Source of the DNA: Aptenodytes patagonicus
Lineage: Eukaryota; Chordata; Aves; Sphenisciformes; Spheniscidae
Assembly: GCF_965638725.1 (NCBI RefSeq)
Contig: NC_134951.1
Location: forward strand, 25,799,746-25,863,745
Direction of reading: 5' to 3'
DNA length: 64,000 nucleotides
Part shown: one piece after another, positions 12,790 through 59,757 of the stretch
Layout of the letters: the number at the start of each line of letters is the position of its first letter
How positions within the stretch are numbered: the first letter of the stretch is position 1
Position numbers and translations under genes: made by a program
The notes under the pieces: model-generated
What the model saw: the letters and a program-made list of their open reading frames with translations, nothing else
The model's database searches: none
Told to the model about the DNA's origin: nothing

Positions 12790-13053
12790 GTCTGGAACAT
12801 ATCACACATGAGGAGAAGCTAGGAGAACTTAAGAGCCTTAAAAGAAGTCTAAAGGGAGATCTCTCTGCTATCTACAGTCAGCTAAACAGGTTGCCCAGAG
12901 TGGCTGTGGAGTCTCCAACCTTGCAGATATTCAAAAGCCATCTGGACATGATCCTGGGTAACTGGCTTTGGGTGACCCTGCTTGAGCAGGGGGATTGGAC
13001 CAGATGACTTCCAGAGCTCCCTTCCAACATCAACCATTCTGTGATTCTGTGAT
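12790..13053 (+). mobile_element. CR1 LINE fragment, 3' end with internal deletion
   Basis: The segment starts in the conserved CR1 stretch around acatgaggagaagct and ends in the 3' tail attctgtgattctgtgat. Part of the ORF2 end is missing: at about 12880 the sequence jumps from the Leu-rich region to the aacaggttgcccagagt block. An ORF of 82 codons here is a remnant of CR1 and not a host gene. Confidence 0.85.
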
Positions 13054-14639
13054 ATGCCATCCATTCATCTTTTCTATGCATCACACTGCATGTCATCATG
13101 ATATAAAAGAAGTTTTGTGCTCCATGTTCTTCAAATGGCAGTCTCTGTTGCATTGTTATGCTACCAATGGTACAACACATGAAGCCTTTTTTTTTCCACT
13201 TGTTTGTATGTCAGACAGCCTTGACGCCTTCTTTCTGATATGTTCTTGTGACTGCTATGTATTGTTCTCATCCCTAAAGATGGGCAGATCAGCAGAGCCA
13301 CCACTCACTACCACACTGCACTGCACAGATTCTGGAAATCAGACAGGAAGTACAGGAAGGGAAAAGGACCTCTGCCAGGCACCAGACTCTGAGTCAACAG
13401 CATCAGGTGCTGCAAACCTTGGGCTTTAGCCTAAAGTAACTGGTTAGTACTGACAGTAACAAGTCACTGTGGGACTTCTGTATGTGAAGACACACTGCGC
13501 TGCTCTCCTAAGGGAGATTGTGCAGGTCATCTACTTCCAGAGTACCACAGGCAAGCAGCCAGGTGAAGAAGAGACTTACCATCATATTCTGTACTTGTAC
13601 TATCTCTGACAGTGACTGGTGACTCTGCAAGCACATAAGGAATAGAAATAAGAATAGCAGTGAGGGTGCAGAAATCATCAATCACCTTGTCGATCCATAT
13701 CTTATGCAAGGCTGTGGGTGCTGTGCAACTACCCAGACTGTGCAGGGCCTGGGATGGAGGAGGTAAGGCAGGTGGGAAAGCTGTTTAAGGGGACTCACCC
13801 TCTCATAGACTGGAATTCTCTCCGTTCATTGCCCCCCCCTGCAGGACTCCTGGCAATATTTCCACTGTAAGGGCTACATTTCTCTCATTTCACAGGCCTT
13901 TGTGTAGCACTGGGGAAGACTCATGGACAAGATATCCTGCTACACTGACTGCAGACATTATGTAAGAGTCTTTGAGTGGTTCATTCCACACAATGAATGA
14001 CAAGGGGAGCATCCTTTTCCCTCCCAGAGGGAGCACTTGGGAGCTCCATCCACCAAGGGCAGTCTCCAGCATGGCAGATGCTGCTTATCCTCTCCAGTCT
14101 CAGATTATACAGCTAGTTCAGTCACAACCCTCACAAGCATGATAGCTGCAGTCCACCAAGCCTGCTACATTACAGCAGTAGTTAAAAACACAAACAAAAC
14201 CCCCAGATGAAACTGTTCATCTTCCCTTTACTTTCCTCATACACACAGCCTTTGCCAGCCTACTTGACCCCATTCTTTTGCTTATTCTTCACCCTTGCCT
14301 AACCACATCAAGCTCTGAAACCCCCCTCCCAACCACTCAGATACATCTCCCACCTTCACCAGACTTTGCTATTCCCTGAAATGAAAAGTCACAAGCAAAA
14401 TTCTTATGAACTTTTTTAAATTTATTTATAAAGTCATCACAAACTGGAGGGTGAGTTACAGGGAAAGGAAGGGAAAAAATGAAAAAAAGAAGGCGATCAA
14501 GGGGGTGTGTATGGATAACAAGAAAGTCTAATACTCAGAAAACAAACAAAAGCCAAATATCATGCACCAGAAAAGGATAGTGGTGGTGGGGAGAAAGGGA
14601 AGTGAACTCCTGTTTGTCTATTTCATTTTCTCACCAATG
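13054..14639. other. no recognised feature, slightly GC-richer
   Basis: This stretch and the relic after it are less AT-rich than the surroundings. Short ORFs such as the one around 12995-13429 run across the CR1 end and are not supported. Confidence 0.5.
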
Positions 14640-15024
14640 TCAAGATGAGCAGCATAAACCTGGCAGTTTTGAGGTTTCCCAAGCTATCTCTCTGAGGGAT
14701 TCAGGAGCTCCTGGAGTTTCTTCATCTAGCCCTTCCAAACCAAAGGATTCCTGAAGAATCTTGTTGTCCTCAAGCTTCTTGGATCACTCCTCCACCTTGG
14801 CTTCCATATGACTCTATCAACAAAGACCATCAGGACTGACAGTTGACCCCTTGCCACCTCTCCTGAGTATTATTCCACTTCCAGAGGGCTCTAAACAGGG
14901 CCTCATCCTTCTGTCCCTTCATAAGCCTTTTTAGTTATATGACCAATGGCTGACAACCCAACCTGTCTCTGTATAGCTCCTCAGGTCAACCCCTTCTTGT
15001 GACCAAGACCTCCTCTTCAGATGT
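14640..15024 (-). pseudogene. unidentified decayed coding-like relic
   Basis: The minus strand has coding-like composition in two adjoining frames. From 15024 it reads TSEEEVLVTRRG, PEELYRDRLGCQPLVI and LKRLMKGQKDEALFRALWKW and on, with stops at 14988, 14937 and 14832. After a frame change it reads SKKLEDNKILQESFGLEGLD and on to a stop at 14640. A pyrimidine-rich tract ending cacag lies just upstream of 15024. I do not recognise the protein. It could be a pseudogene fragment, an exon of a lost gene, or part of an old transposon. Confidence 0.4.
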
Positions 15025-17300
15025 CTCTGTGAAAGAAGCATATCAGACAGAATACGTTAATACCTGTTAGTGTATTTTCTTTCTTATTGCAAGCCACTTT
15101 CTATGAGCAGGGATCCAACATCTTATGTTACCTCAAGTGCACCTGGGAAAGAGGTGAATACCCTTCAGGTAAGTGGAGGGAGCTCTACATCAGGTTGCCA
15201 TACTACTGCTATGCTGTTGCCTATGAATAATTCAGCCAGATCTGACGTCTGTGAATTACCCACACTGGTATGCTCACATATGGATTACTGCTGTAGAAGA
15301 ATATCTACATGGGGTACACCCTGAAGTCTGTAACCGCTGTGTCCCAGTAAAGTGCTGTGTCCTGTGGAAGCCCTGAGATAAGTAATAGAAGACTCTTGTT
15401 CCATGCACACCTCTTCTGATTCACATTTCCTTGCTTCCTTCCCTGAACCTATTTTCCCTACCTAATGACGTAGATCAACACCCAGTTTCCTCCAGAATGC
15501 CAGATGGAGCACACATTCTTTTTCATCAGCCTGCTAAACCACATCTAGATTGAGCCTAGGGGACAATGACAGGGACCCTTCCCAACAGACTATTAGATAT
15601 GTCTAGCTTTTTGGGGAGGGTGGGAAATTTAACTGTATGCAAGTTATATTGTACCACTTTTCCTTCAGGATAGATTCCTGAACTGTTTAACTTAATTATG
15701 TGGATATTATAGGGATAGTCAAGATGCATAGAGGGAAAGTGCTACTAAAGGACTTCAGTAGAACTGCGCTAAGTCCAAGATTGTCTCCCCACTGCCCCAA
15801 CAGCCTCTACTCAGATACCACAGATATGGAGACACATACTTACTACATCTCCCTTCAACACTCCCTTAGAGTGCCTCAGCTGGCCACGTTTGGGTTTTGG
15901 ACTTATCTAGAGCACTATTAGAATGAACAGCTTCTCACCTAGCTTATACCTCAGCTTGGCTAGTTTTCTAAAATGAGTGCATGATCTTCTGCTAAATATT
16001 TCAAAAACTTCAATCTGTTGGACACATTCTGCCCATGCTTATTACACACTGAAAGGAAAGAGTTCCTCATTGAATGTGCAGCATCTATTCTATTTTAATC
16101 ACAGTTGCCAAATAAGATGGTTATTAGCCTTTATAACAGGATAATACTAGAGCTCCTTTTAATGAGCATTCTTGAGGAACAATTCAGCATTTAGAGCCTC
16201 TCAGGTCTGTAAGACTGTATTTATACTAGAAAATATAGCAGTGACAGAGAATGTTCCTGAGCACGAGAGTTTGTTAGTTTATGCTGTAAAACAGTAAGAA
16301 TGGTCTCCAGTATGCTTTGGCCTAGGTCAACTATTACTCTCCCAAATATTTCACGGGTATAAGCCAGTGATCCTTTCCAGTTGTTAGTGTTAATATGATC
16401 ACCTTGTTTTGGAACCTAAAAGAGATTCATAGTGTAGATGTGGGCTGATCTGTGCTAACTGCCCTCAATGCCAGGGTGTTTAATTTGCTGGTATTGACAT
16501 AACTCAATAGAGTGAGGTGGAAGATGCATTATTTAGATTCTTGGAATGAGGCTTCTAAAAGCCAGATTAAGTACCTTATGTTTTATAGATCCCAGCTTGA
16601 GTTAATTTTTCTTTTGCTTTTTATTTTTTTATTTATTTATTTTTATTCAGAGAGATGAAACATGAAAGAACCACTAGATCTGTAATGTAAAACTAATGTC
16701 TATCTTACATGAAATCATCCAGGGTTAAGTTGATGGAATGAAGAGATAGCAAACACATAATTTCTTCTGTTAAATTAATTCACAGGTTTATTTTCTCCAC
16801 TCATAAATGTGTGTGCCTAATTTTCCCTTTTAATTTGTCTGGCTACAATTTCAAGTCCGCTGTCACGCCTTTTTTCCTTAAATAAAAAGGCAGTTTAATA
16901 ATCCCATGAATGTAGTGTAGTATACTGTTGATCTTCTTTTTGATTAAACAGATTTATATTTCTTGCTGAAGGTATTTCTTCTAGACCTTAAATCATATTT
17001 GTCTGTTGTTGTACACCCTCTGAAATTTTTTCTGACATCTTATTTCCAAAGTGAACTGCAGAAATATATACAGAATCTAATACAGCTTCATATGAAGTGA
17101 GACTAAAAATCACTTCTCTATTCCTGTTCAGTACTCCTGTTTTATATCCAGTGATTCAATACCTCATATTTTGACGCAGCATCACAGTTAACATGCTTGT
17201 AAATCCTTTTCAGAGATACTACTCTGTAGGATCTAATTAGGATCTAATATCCATTTTATAAAGATGGCCTCAATTTCCTTATTTCTTATTTTCAACTATT
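15025..17300. other. no recognised feature
   Basis: Intergenic DNA between the coding-like relic and the young CR1. An 84-codon ORF near 15070 has no recognised motif. Confidence 0.55.
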
Positions 17301-18259
17301 GTGTTCCCCAGGGCTCAGTTTTGGGGCCGGTCTTGTTCAATATCTTTATCAATGATCTGGATGAGGGGATCAAGTGCACCCTCAGTAAGTTTGCAGACGA
17401 CACCAAGTTGGGCGGGAGCGTTGATCTGCTCGAGGGTAGGAAGGCTCTGCAGAGGGACCTGGACAGGCTGGATCGATGGGCCGAGGCCAACTGTATGAGA
17501 TTCAACAAGGCCAAGTGCTGGGTCCTGCACTTCGGCCACAACAACCCCATGCAGCGCTACAGGCTTGGGGAAGAGTGGCTGGAAAGCTGCCTGGCGGAAA
17601 AGGACCTGGGGGTGTTGGTCGACAGCCAGCTGAACATGAGCCGGCAGTGTGCCCAGGTGGCCAAGAAGGCCAATGGCATCCTGGCCTGTATCAGAAATAG
17701 TGTGGCCAGCAGGAGTAGGGAAGTGATTGTGCCCCTGTCCTCGGCCCTGGTGAGGCCGCACCTCGAATACTGTGTTCAGTTTTGGGCCCCTCACTACCAG
17801 AAGGACGTTGAGGTGCTGGAGCGTGTCCAGAGAAGGGCAACGAGGCTGGTGAGGGGTCTGGAGAACAAGTCTTCTGAGGAGCGGCTGAGGGAACAGGGGT
17901 TGTTTAGCCTGGAGAAGAGGAGGCTGAGGGGAGACCTCATCGCTGTCTACAACTACCTGAAAGGAGGTTGTAGCGAGGTGGGTGTCGGTCTCTTCTCCCA
18001 AGTAACTAGTGATAGGACGAGAGGAAATGGCCTCAAGTTGCACCAGGGGAGGTTTAGATTGGACATGTGGAAAAATTTCTTTACTGAAGGAGTGGTTAAC
18101 CATTGGAACAGGCTGCCCAGGGAAGTGGTTGAGTCCCCATCCCTGGAGGTATTTAAAAGACGAGTAGATGAGGTGCTTAGGACATGTTTTAGTGGGCATG
18201 GTGGTGTTGGGTTGACGGTTGGACTCGATGCTCTTAGAGGTCTTTTCCAACCTCAATGA
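17301..18259 (+). pseudogene. CR1 ORF2 C-terminal remnant (reverse transcriptase end)
   Basis: About 319 codons remain open: the end of the reverse transcriptase with the catalytic FADD motif (17390-17401) and the C-terminal region up to TGA at 18257. The endonuclease domain and the first half of the reverse transcriptase are missing, so the product cannot move the element. The ATG at 17264 lies in flanking DNA and is not a real start. Confidence 0.9.
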
Positions 18260-18281
18260 TTCTATGATTCTATGATTCTAT
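17301..18281 (+). mobile_element. CR1 LINE, young 5'-truncated copy
   Basis: The copy begins inside ORF2 at [13 protein letters not shown] and runs to the CR1 tail (atgattctatgattctatga). The reading frame is open throughout, and the 3' part nearly matches the fragments at 45.1 and 59.3 kb, so this is a recent subfamily. As usual for CR1, I see no clear target-site duplication. It lies about 4 kb downstream of the proposed CSMD1 3' UTR end. Confidence 0.95.
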
Positions 18282-21200
18282 TCTTGAGGTTACGTTAAAA
18301 ACACTTTGTTTAAATAGACTTAACTTACCAACCAGACCAAATTGTGCCACATGACTTTTTTCATTACCATTTATCAGCCTGCAATCACTTGTATTATCCA
18401 CATTTTTTTCAACAACTGTTATCCTTATTTACATGTCACTTTTGAGAAGCATCAGGCCTAACAGCAGACCCATGGACTTTTTCCAGCATTGCCTTTTTCA
18501 GTGATAATTCCCTATTGTCTGCTTGAGAGCTATTTCTTAATCAACTTCTTGTGTAATTACTGATGTTCTCTATTTCTATTTGTTAATTATTGTGTGCTAC
18601 TAAATCAGTTGTCTCTTTTATAATTTAATACATAAGTAGTTATGTTATCAATCAGGCTTTCAAGAATTAAATAAGATTGGGGTGACAAGAACTGTTCTCT
18701 CTAAAATCTGTTGACAAGCTTATAACTCTACCTTGTCATTTTATTTCTATCAAAAGGATCTCAATCTCAATTTCCTTTTTTTTCCTTCAAGTTTTAATAT
18801 TAGGATAAATGGTCATTTGTTTGGGGTTTCTTTAATTTATTTTTAGCACAATAATAACACTTCTCCAGCCTTTTGGCAGTTCCTTTATTTTCCAAGACAG
18901 ACTCAAAATTGTTTCATGGTCAAGGACTACTCAGATAATTTCTTCAGAACTACCAGGTACAAGTTCTATGTTGTTTCGGATTTTTTTAAATGTTCATGTC
19001 TATCAGTTGTTGCTTAGATCCTTCCTATTTACAAATAGTCTGGCTACTACTATGTAATCTCTAAGTGAAGTAAATATCTGACATTACCTCTTTCCAATTA
19101 GAAATCCAATGTGAAAAATTCTAATAAGTATCAAATACTGACGTTATTCTTGTTTGCTAACTCTATCTCCATTCACTGCACTTAATAAGTATTTTCTTAC
19201 TCAAATTTCTTTCATTCCTCACATTCTTTAAAAAAATCCCTTAACATCCCAAGAACCAGCAGCTATGGAGCTTTTTTTCCGATATCTTTAGTTTCCTTTG
19301 ACAAATTTCTGTCTATAATCTTATTTTTATGGTTACCTATTACATCTTTTCAGCTGGTACTTATATTTTTCCAATCTTGAATTACTTAGAATGTACTTCT
19401 AATGTTATTTACAATATCATTTCATTGCTAAGCCAGTCTGGTGTCTGAGCTGTTGATTTAAGGGGTCCTTAAGAGTTTTTACACTTTAGAAAATATTGAA
19501 TTATCCTTAAAGAGATTTGATTCAGACTTTTTTTTTCTTTTTTTCTTTTTTTTTTCAATTCTGTCTAATCTTTTCCCTTGAGCAAATTTTACTTGTGTTC
19601 TTTCACAGCATGGGTAAACTGAAACTTTTGGTACACCAATATACAAAGAAGTCTTTGGTTTCTTTTTGGCATTTGTTTCCTGAGTTAAAAATTTAGATCC
19701 TCAAAACCCTCCTCCAACTGCTCTTTGATCTTCAACCGAATTAGAGTACCAGTCTTTCTTCCTGTCAAGACCACCAGCCACATAAGTTTCTTCTCTGTGG
19801 CAAGTTACCTACACCATGGTTAAAAGGTTTGTCAAACTAGGAATGCTCCTTACATATTTTGTCTGCAAGGCATGACCCAAAAGGAATTCTTGGAAATTTT
19901 TACTAGGTCAAATAGTGCACTGCAAGGAGAAAGAGGTAATTATAATTTCTCAGCACCTGCTTTCAAAGCTGAGTGCTTCTAGCAATCCTCTTTATGATTA
20001 ACAGCCTGGTGTTTCTCCTTAGGCTAAAGAATCTATCTGAACTCTGATCTTCCATGTCTATTTTGACCACTCTAACTAGTACACTATTGGGTGTAAGAGG
20101 GAAAAGAAGCACTAACTATCCACTGTGTTTTGGGGCTTCCTGGCAAAAAAAAAAAAAAAAGAACTGATATGACTAATCTGCCCAACTTTGAGTGATTTCT
20201 GTTATGAATCCTAGTGGAAAGATTTATGTTCTTCAGGCCAAAAGTGAGACACTTAAGCATCCCTCTTGCCTTAGTATTTCTTACTGATTAGTATAGCTGG
20301 CTCCACTCAGCTTGCTGGCCTCTGTGAACCTTGCATGCAAATTCTTACCTCTCTCATCATTTCTTCATGGACTGTAGGCACACAACTTGATGCTGAAGCT
20401 TCTGCCAAGCAACAAACACACCTGAAAGTTAAACACTGCAAAACTGAGCCCAAGTTTCCCTGTGGATCAGGCTCCAAGCATACTCACATTCCTATATATT
20501 TACTACATATGTCTGTAATTTAAAATAATTATAATTTTATATAAACAAGTATAACTGTTTAGGAGGATCTTCTACTTCCTTATATCTTACATAATCAAGT
20601 CCTGATAACTAATCACTAGGCATATGTCAGCCATCGTTTGATATTTTTTCATCTGCCATAGTGAGGTCCAGACTACAATCCTGTGCCCTTTGGTGGAAAG
20701 CATTTTGTGTTAGAAGACTGTCATCAACAAGGTTTTGAAACTGTAATACTGCTTTACTGTTGACTCTAAAAAAAATAAAGGCCTCGGATGGATCCCTAAA
20801 GTCTGACTCATTCTTTCTTAAGCTGTCAACAAGTAAATCAAATACAGAAATCTTTTACATGAAGACAGAGTAAAATAATTTTTTAAAAAAATGTTTAGAA
20901 TTTCAGGTCTTGATCCTGAAAACACTAATGTATGTGGCTATCTTTATGTATGCAAGCATTTTCATTTCAGTAGAAGTATGTACATCTAAGTGACTGCAGA
21001 ACTAGCTCTCAGATGGAGTTGGAAATACCTCTGGCTCCATGTGATCCATCACTTCCACAGGTAGGATGCAGGCTTGTGGAAGAATAAACAGGTTATTTTT
21101 TATAAAAGAACCAAATGATCTGGGAGCCTAAGTCCCATTTTACAATCTGACTGATAAGTGTAAGATAACAGGAGATGTCATCTCACTAGACAGCACCTGA

Positions 21201-21449
21201 AATTTTTTGCCAAGTTATATAATGCTTGGGAACTTAAAATTACAAGATTAAGATTCTACTGAACAATCTAATGTAATGAAAAAATCAATATCTGAGATTT
21301 AAAAGCATAAAAGTAAATAGAAGGAAAATAGTTGATAAGAATAGGTCACACAAAAGTTGAAAATCTAAAATTAAATATTTAATTAGAACTCTGATTTTGC
21401 TTTCAAGGTAGGTGGCATTGCACAGGCTATATTACAATCTTTTATAGTA
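18282..21449. other. no recognised feature
   Basis: AT-rich DNA downstream of CSMD1, with a poly(A) run near 20145-20160. No gene or repeat family recognised. Confidence 0.55.
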
Positions 21450-21797
21450 TTTATTTTTTTGCCAAAGAGAATACTGTTTATTTTTGACAGGCCACTTTAA
21501 ATTAACACATGTGTAATAGGATCAGAACTGAAAATCAGCTAAAGATGGTAAATTTTACATTATTGGGAAAATTACAATTTTTTTGTATTGTAAAAACATT
21601 TATTTTTAACAATTTACCTACATTAATCAAAAAAGTACAGCATATTTAATAATTTTACAAATTCTTCATAAAAAATATATCTCTGTACAAAAAGTTCTTT
21701 TGCACCTACTTCATGTCACAGCAGCATGTAGTGAAATGGCAGAATGAAATACTGGGAATGAAAATTAGATTGACTTGATCATAATACCAGCGTTCTT

Positions 21798-21845
21798 CCC
21801 CAGCCCCCCCCCCCCCCACCCTCCCACCTTTTTTTTTTTTTTTTT
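21798..21845. repeat. homopolymer pair: C-rich run then T run
   Basis: The plus strand has 14 C (21804-21817) in a C-rich segment, then 17 T (21829-21845). On the minus strand this is A17 followed by several G tracts, just inside the probable 3' UTR end of CSMD1. Confidence 0.9.
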
Positions 21846-24397
21846 AATAACAGCTTTTCTTTGTTTACAAAATATTTTACACAAGAAAAAAAAAATTATT
21901 GCAGCTAGCCTGGAGAAAGGCAAGATGTGTGATACAAGCAGCAGTTTTTAACAGCTTTGAAGCACATAACCTCTTTTTTAAAAAAAATATATAGCATGTA
22001 TTATTAACCCATCATAATGATCTGGTCAACACTGGGGGAAAAGTCTTCTGCATGTATCTCAGAAAGCAGATTTCCTGGCTGCCATTACTCGGCCACTGCA
22101 CAACATTTTAAGAGTCTTATTCTGATGAAGCACCATATATAAGTGCATGCATACACAGCCCCCTGTAAAATAACTTCAGGAGAAAGATCCAACCTGAACA
22201 GAAGACTTAAACATAGAGGAGAAGGAGAGGCATTTGAAGGATGTGGATAGAGCTGATAAAACTATAAGAGCTCTCCTTTACTTGGGTTCCAGTCTGAAGC
22301 TCCTGTTTAATCAACACTCCAGACAAACATCTTAGGATAATTTGTCAGCGTGCCCCAATTTTGAGTGTCCCTAATCAAAGAACACTCACTCGGGATAAAC
22401 ACTCCTTACATAACCTCCCCAAAATGAACCACTAGATAAAGGATTCACAGGATCTGGGCTCTCTAATACAAAAGATCAAATAATGTAACTATTCTGTTTT
22501 CTGGGACCTTTCTTCCAATACATTCCTTGGTGGTCATAGTAAGACAGGTCACTGAAGAATACACTAAGGTCAGGAGTAGAAAACATCAATAATAGCTACT
22601 TAGCTAGAATTTTGTGGTTGTTTTCAATACTACAATTTTTTCTGCCATTGCCACTACAGAAAGACTTCCAAAGCAGTAATGTTGATTTTGAACACCTGTC
22701 AAAAACTTTAATCACACAACAGCTTCCCTCCCTGGCCCACTGTTCCTACAGAAGCTCTTCATTTGCAGAGCAACTTCCTCTACAGGGGGGAGGATCAGGA
22801 CAACAACTTTGATCTGATGACTTTGTTCTTTCCTAGGAAATGTGAAGGGGTCTGAGATGTGACAGATAAATGAAACTTACTGTGCAAAAACCTCAGGAAC
22901 AAACAAAAAAAAAGCCAAAAACTACTAATAAAATGAACAAGGAACTGACTGGAAAGGATTATTTATTAAATTTTCTTCAGAGTTTCTTGCTCATATGAAG
23001 AATATAACAGCTGGAGGCCCTACAATACTGTATTATATTGCTGGTATTTTTCATCTAACAGATGTAGAGTTGTTAAGCTGACCATTTACCTTTGAAATTT
23101 TCTTTGCGTTCTGCAACATTAGCTGAAAAACCTGTTATTGGGCTTACATTACCTTTTTGTTTTGTGTATAACAGTCAGACCTACACACATATGGAGTTCA
23201 GAAATATTTTCCTACAGTTTTTGATAGCAACTGGATATTAGGACAGTTTGAAATTCAGAAAACTAAAACAAAATGACAACAACAAAAACAACCCTGAATT
23301 TTAAAGAAAATCGAAGCAACTTTCCTGGTTTCTGAGCTTAACGTGTATGACTAAAATCAGATTTTGCTTCATTATTTCCTGTAATTTCCTAATTTTAAAA
23401 CTCAATTTAATAAATCTGCCCAATGGCATCTTTTGTTTGTTTGTTTGTTTTCATTCAGTAAAACCTCTAATTCTAAGCAAATGTTAATGATTTACTCAAC
23501 CATTCATATTTACAAATGTCAAACTTTCTCTGTCAAACTGTGTAAGTACAAAAGCAGTAAGCAGTGTGTTTAAAAAATCTGAAAAGAAACAGAAAGCAAA
23601 GATAGTTGAATATTTCTCTTTGTTCAAAATAGAAACTGAATGACAGCTTGTTATAGACAATTTGCACTGGGTTTACATATGCTACTGTAATGTGTTTTAG
23701 TTCCATGTAACATCAGAAAATGATGTCATATTACAGGAAAAAATGGAAAAAAATGCAAAAGGGAAGACTGTATTATGAGCACAAGCTCACAGGCTTTATG
23801 AGCTATCTAAAATAAATTACTATTCACATTTGTACATGGCAAGCAGCAATAGCTGCTTAACCCCCCTGCTGTTAAATAGTATGATACTGACAATGGTGAT
23901 TGATGACTGATTTCAGAAGAAAACAATACTGGCAATGAAATTTTTTTAGAAATGGGCTCTTGTTCTGGCTGAAAGTCTCCAGTGACTTGTAATCATGTTT
24001 ACAAAGAGATTTAGTCAAAAATTGACAAAAGAAATCTTGTCCTCTATCGCACAAGATTTTAACTGGTGCTAAGCATGGGGCTCATAATTTAATATTCCAA
24101 GTAAATTTATTGTGGAATGTTTTGCTTGGCAAAGAGTGAGTGAATGTCTATATACAATGGACTGTGTGTAGAAACCCTGTATATTTTTACCAGTATCTTA
24201 CTCAGTCATCCATAACACTCTAGTGCAAAAAAATTGTGCATTAACATTTTGCAATATAACGGCTGATTGGAAAATTGGCAAACTGCCCTATGTATGAGAT
24301 ACACTATAAGTTTCTTTAATTTTAACAAGATTTCAATGGTAAAGCATTCGCAGGTGTATGCAACCTCAAGGAAGGTTGTCTTCTCCTTCAAGAGAGC

Positions 24398-24403
24398 TTT
24401 ATT
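24398..24403 (-). terminator. candidate proximal poly(A) signal of CSMD1
   Basis: The minus strand reads AATAAA (context GAAATAAAGC) about 420 nt past the stop codon. It is the first canonical signal downstream of the CSMD1 stop. Use of the site is not shown by sequence alone. Confidence 0.35.
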
Positions 24404-24825
24404 TCTTCAGAATATTCCTGGGGATAATCTGTGGTGCTATCATTTGTCACAGTACTCAAAGGATTTATCCAAGTGCCCAGAAGAATGCATTGAAAGGCAT
24501 CCAGCCACATACAAATATGAAAGTCTGAGGCATTAAATATGACAAATTGGCATGACTCGGCAGTCTTCCTTAAAGTGTGCCTTGATTTGAAGCAGATGCA
24601 GCCAGGCATTTTGATCCAACTTTAAGATGAAAAAATATTCTTTGTCTGATCCCCAGAAGACTGACACGTTTTTACCAGAAAATTTAGCTGCATGTAGGCT
24701 GACAGATGTTAAAGATTACAGCAGCAAAGCCAAGAGAAGAAGGGAAACTGGTATATGGCACCAAAGGAATTACTGCTTGTCCATCAGAGGTATGGCTATG
24801 AATCAGTCATATTGGGCACTGAAGG

Positions 24826-58829
<34,004 letters not shown>

Positions 58830-59316
58830 CTACTAACTGCATTATTTCTATCATAATTAATCACTTTTCTTCCAGTGCAAAGGCTTGAAACCAACACCAA
58901 AGATGAAAATAATACCTTTTTAGCCTACTTCTTCTCTCAGACCTATACAGACCTAAACATAGAATGTGATATAAATAAAAGATAAAAGATAATTGTGAAC
59001 ACAGGAAGCACCCCTGTCATTTTTTGTCAGTTCAACAAATTTATTGTCTTTTAAACATAAATAACATTTTCTACACATTGTATTTTATTGTACTTCTCTG
59101 CTAGTGATAACTTCTAATAACAAAAATTAGATAACAGCAAGAATGAAGAGAACCATATTCAAGTTTCTTAAGAAATATATTTGAAATACTTATATCCACA
59201 GAAAAGACTAAATGGTACCTGGCTCTCTGTGCCTGTCAAGAATGGAAAGGACACGTCATAATTTTCCTTATCCTTTAAATCCCTATGCAAGTATTGGTTA
59301 AAATTTAGAAGAGAAA

Positions 59317-59757
59317 GAATCATAGAATCATTAAGGTTGGAAAAGACCTCTAAGATCATCGAGTCCAACCGTCAACCCAACACCACCATGCCCACTAAAA
59401 CATGTCCCTAAGTGCCTCATCTACTCGTCTTTTAAATACTTCCAGGGATGGTGACTCAATCACTTCCCTGGGCAGCCTCTTCCAATGTTTAACCACTCTT
59501 TCAGGAAAGACATTTTTCCTCATGTCCAATCTAAACCTCCCCTGGTGCAACTTGAGGCCATTTCCTCTTGTCCTATCGCTAGTTACTTGGGAGAAGAGGC
59601 TGACACCCACCTCGCTACAACCTCCTTTCAGGTAGTTGTAGAGAGTGATGAGGTCTCCCCTCAGCCTCCTCTTCTCCAGACTAAACAACCCCAGTTCCCT
59701 CAGCCGCTCCTCATAAGGTGCTGCAAAACAGACCTCTCAAACTTGTCCTCACAGGTC
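59317..59757 (-). mobile_element. CR1 LINE fragment, 3' end (young subfamily)
   Basis: The minus strand matches the end of the 17.3-kb copy, with an open frame through [20 protein letters not shown] to [10 protein letters not shown]. Homology is clear up to about 59718 and weak beyond. It lies in the CSMD1 intron 5' of the exon at 58562, sense to the gene. Confidence 0.92.

Larger units (their letters stand above)
21599..24825 (-). other. CSMD1: probable CSMD1 3' UTR, end uncertain
   Basis: The sequence 3' of the CSMD1 stop has no splice-supported coding potential and is AT-rich, as expected for a long 3' UTR. Minus-strand AATAAA signals lie at 24398-24403, 24106-24111 and 22962-22967, and three cluster at 21599-21604, 21477-21482 and 21450-21455. 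I place the distal boundary at the first signal of the last cluster only as an inference. A shorter mRNA ending just after 24398 is equally possible. Confidence 0.4.

Noticed and set aside
17315..18256. 313-codon minus-strand ORF over the CR1 copy
   Set aside because: It is antisense to an evident reverse transcriptase frame and has no recognised motif; kept only as a minor observation.
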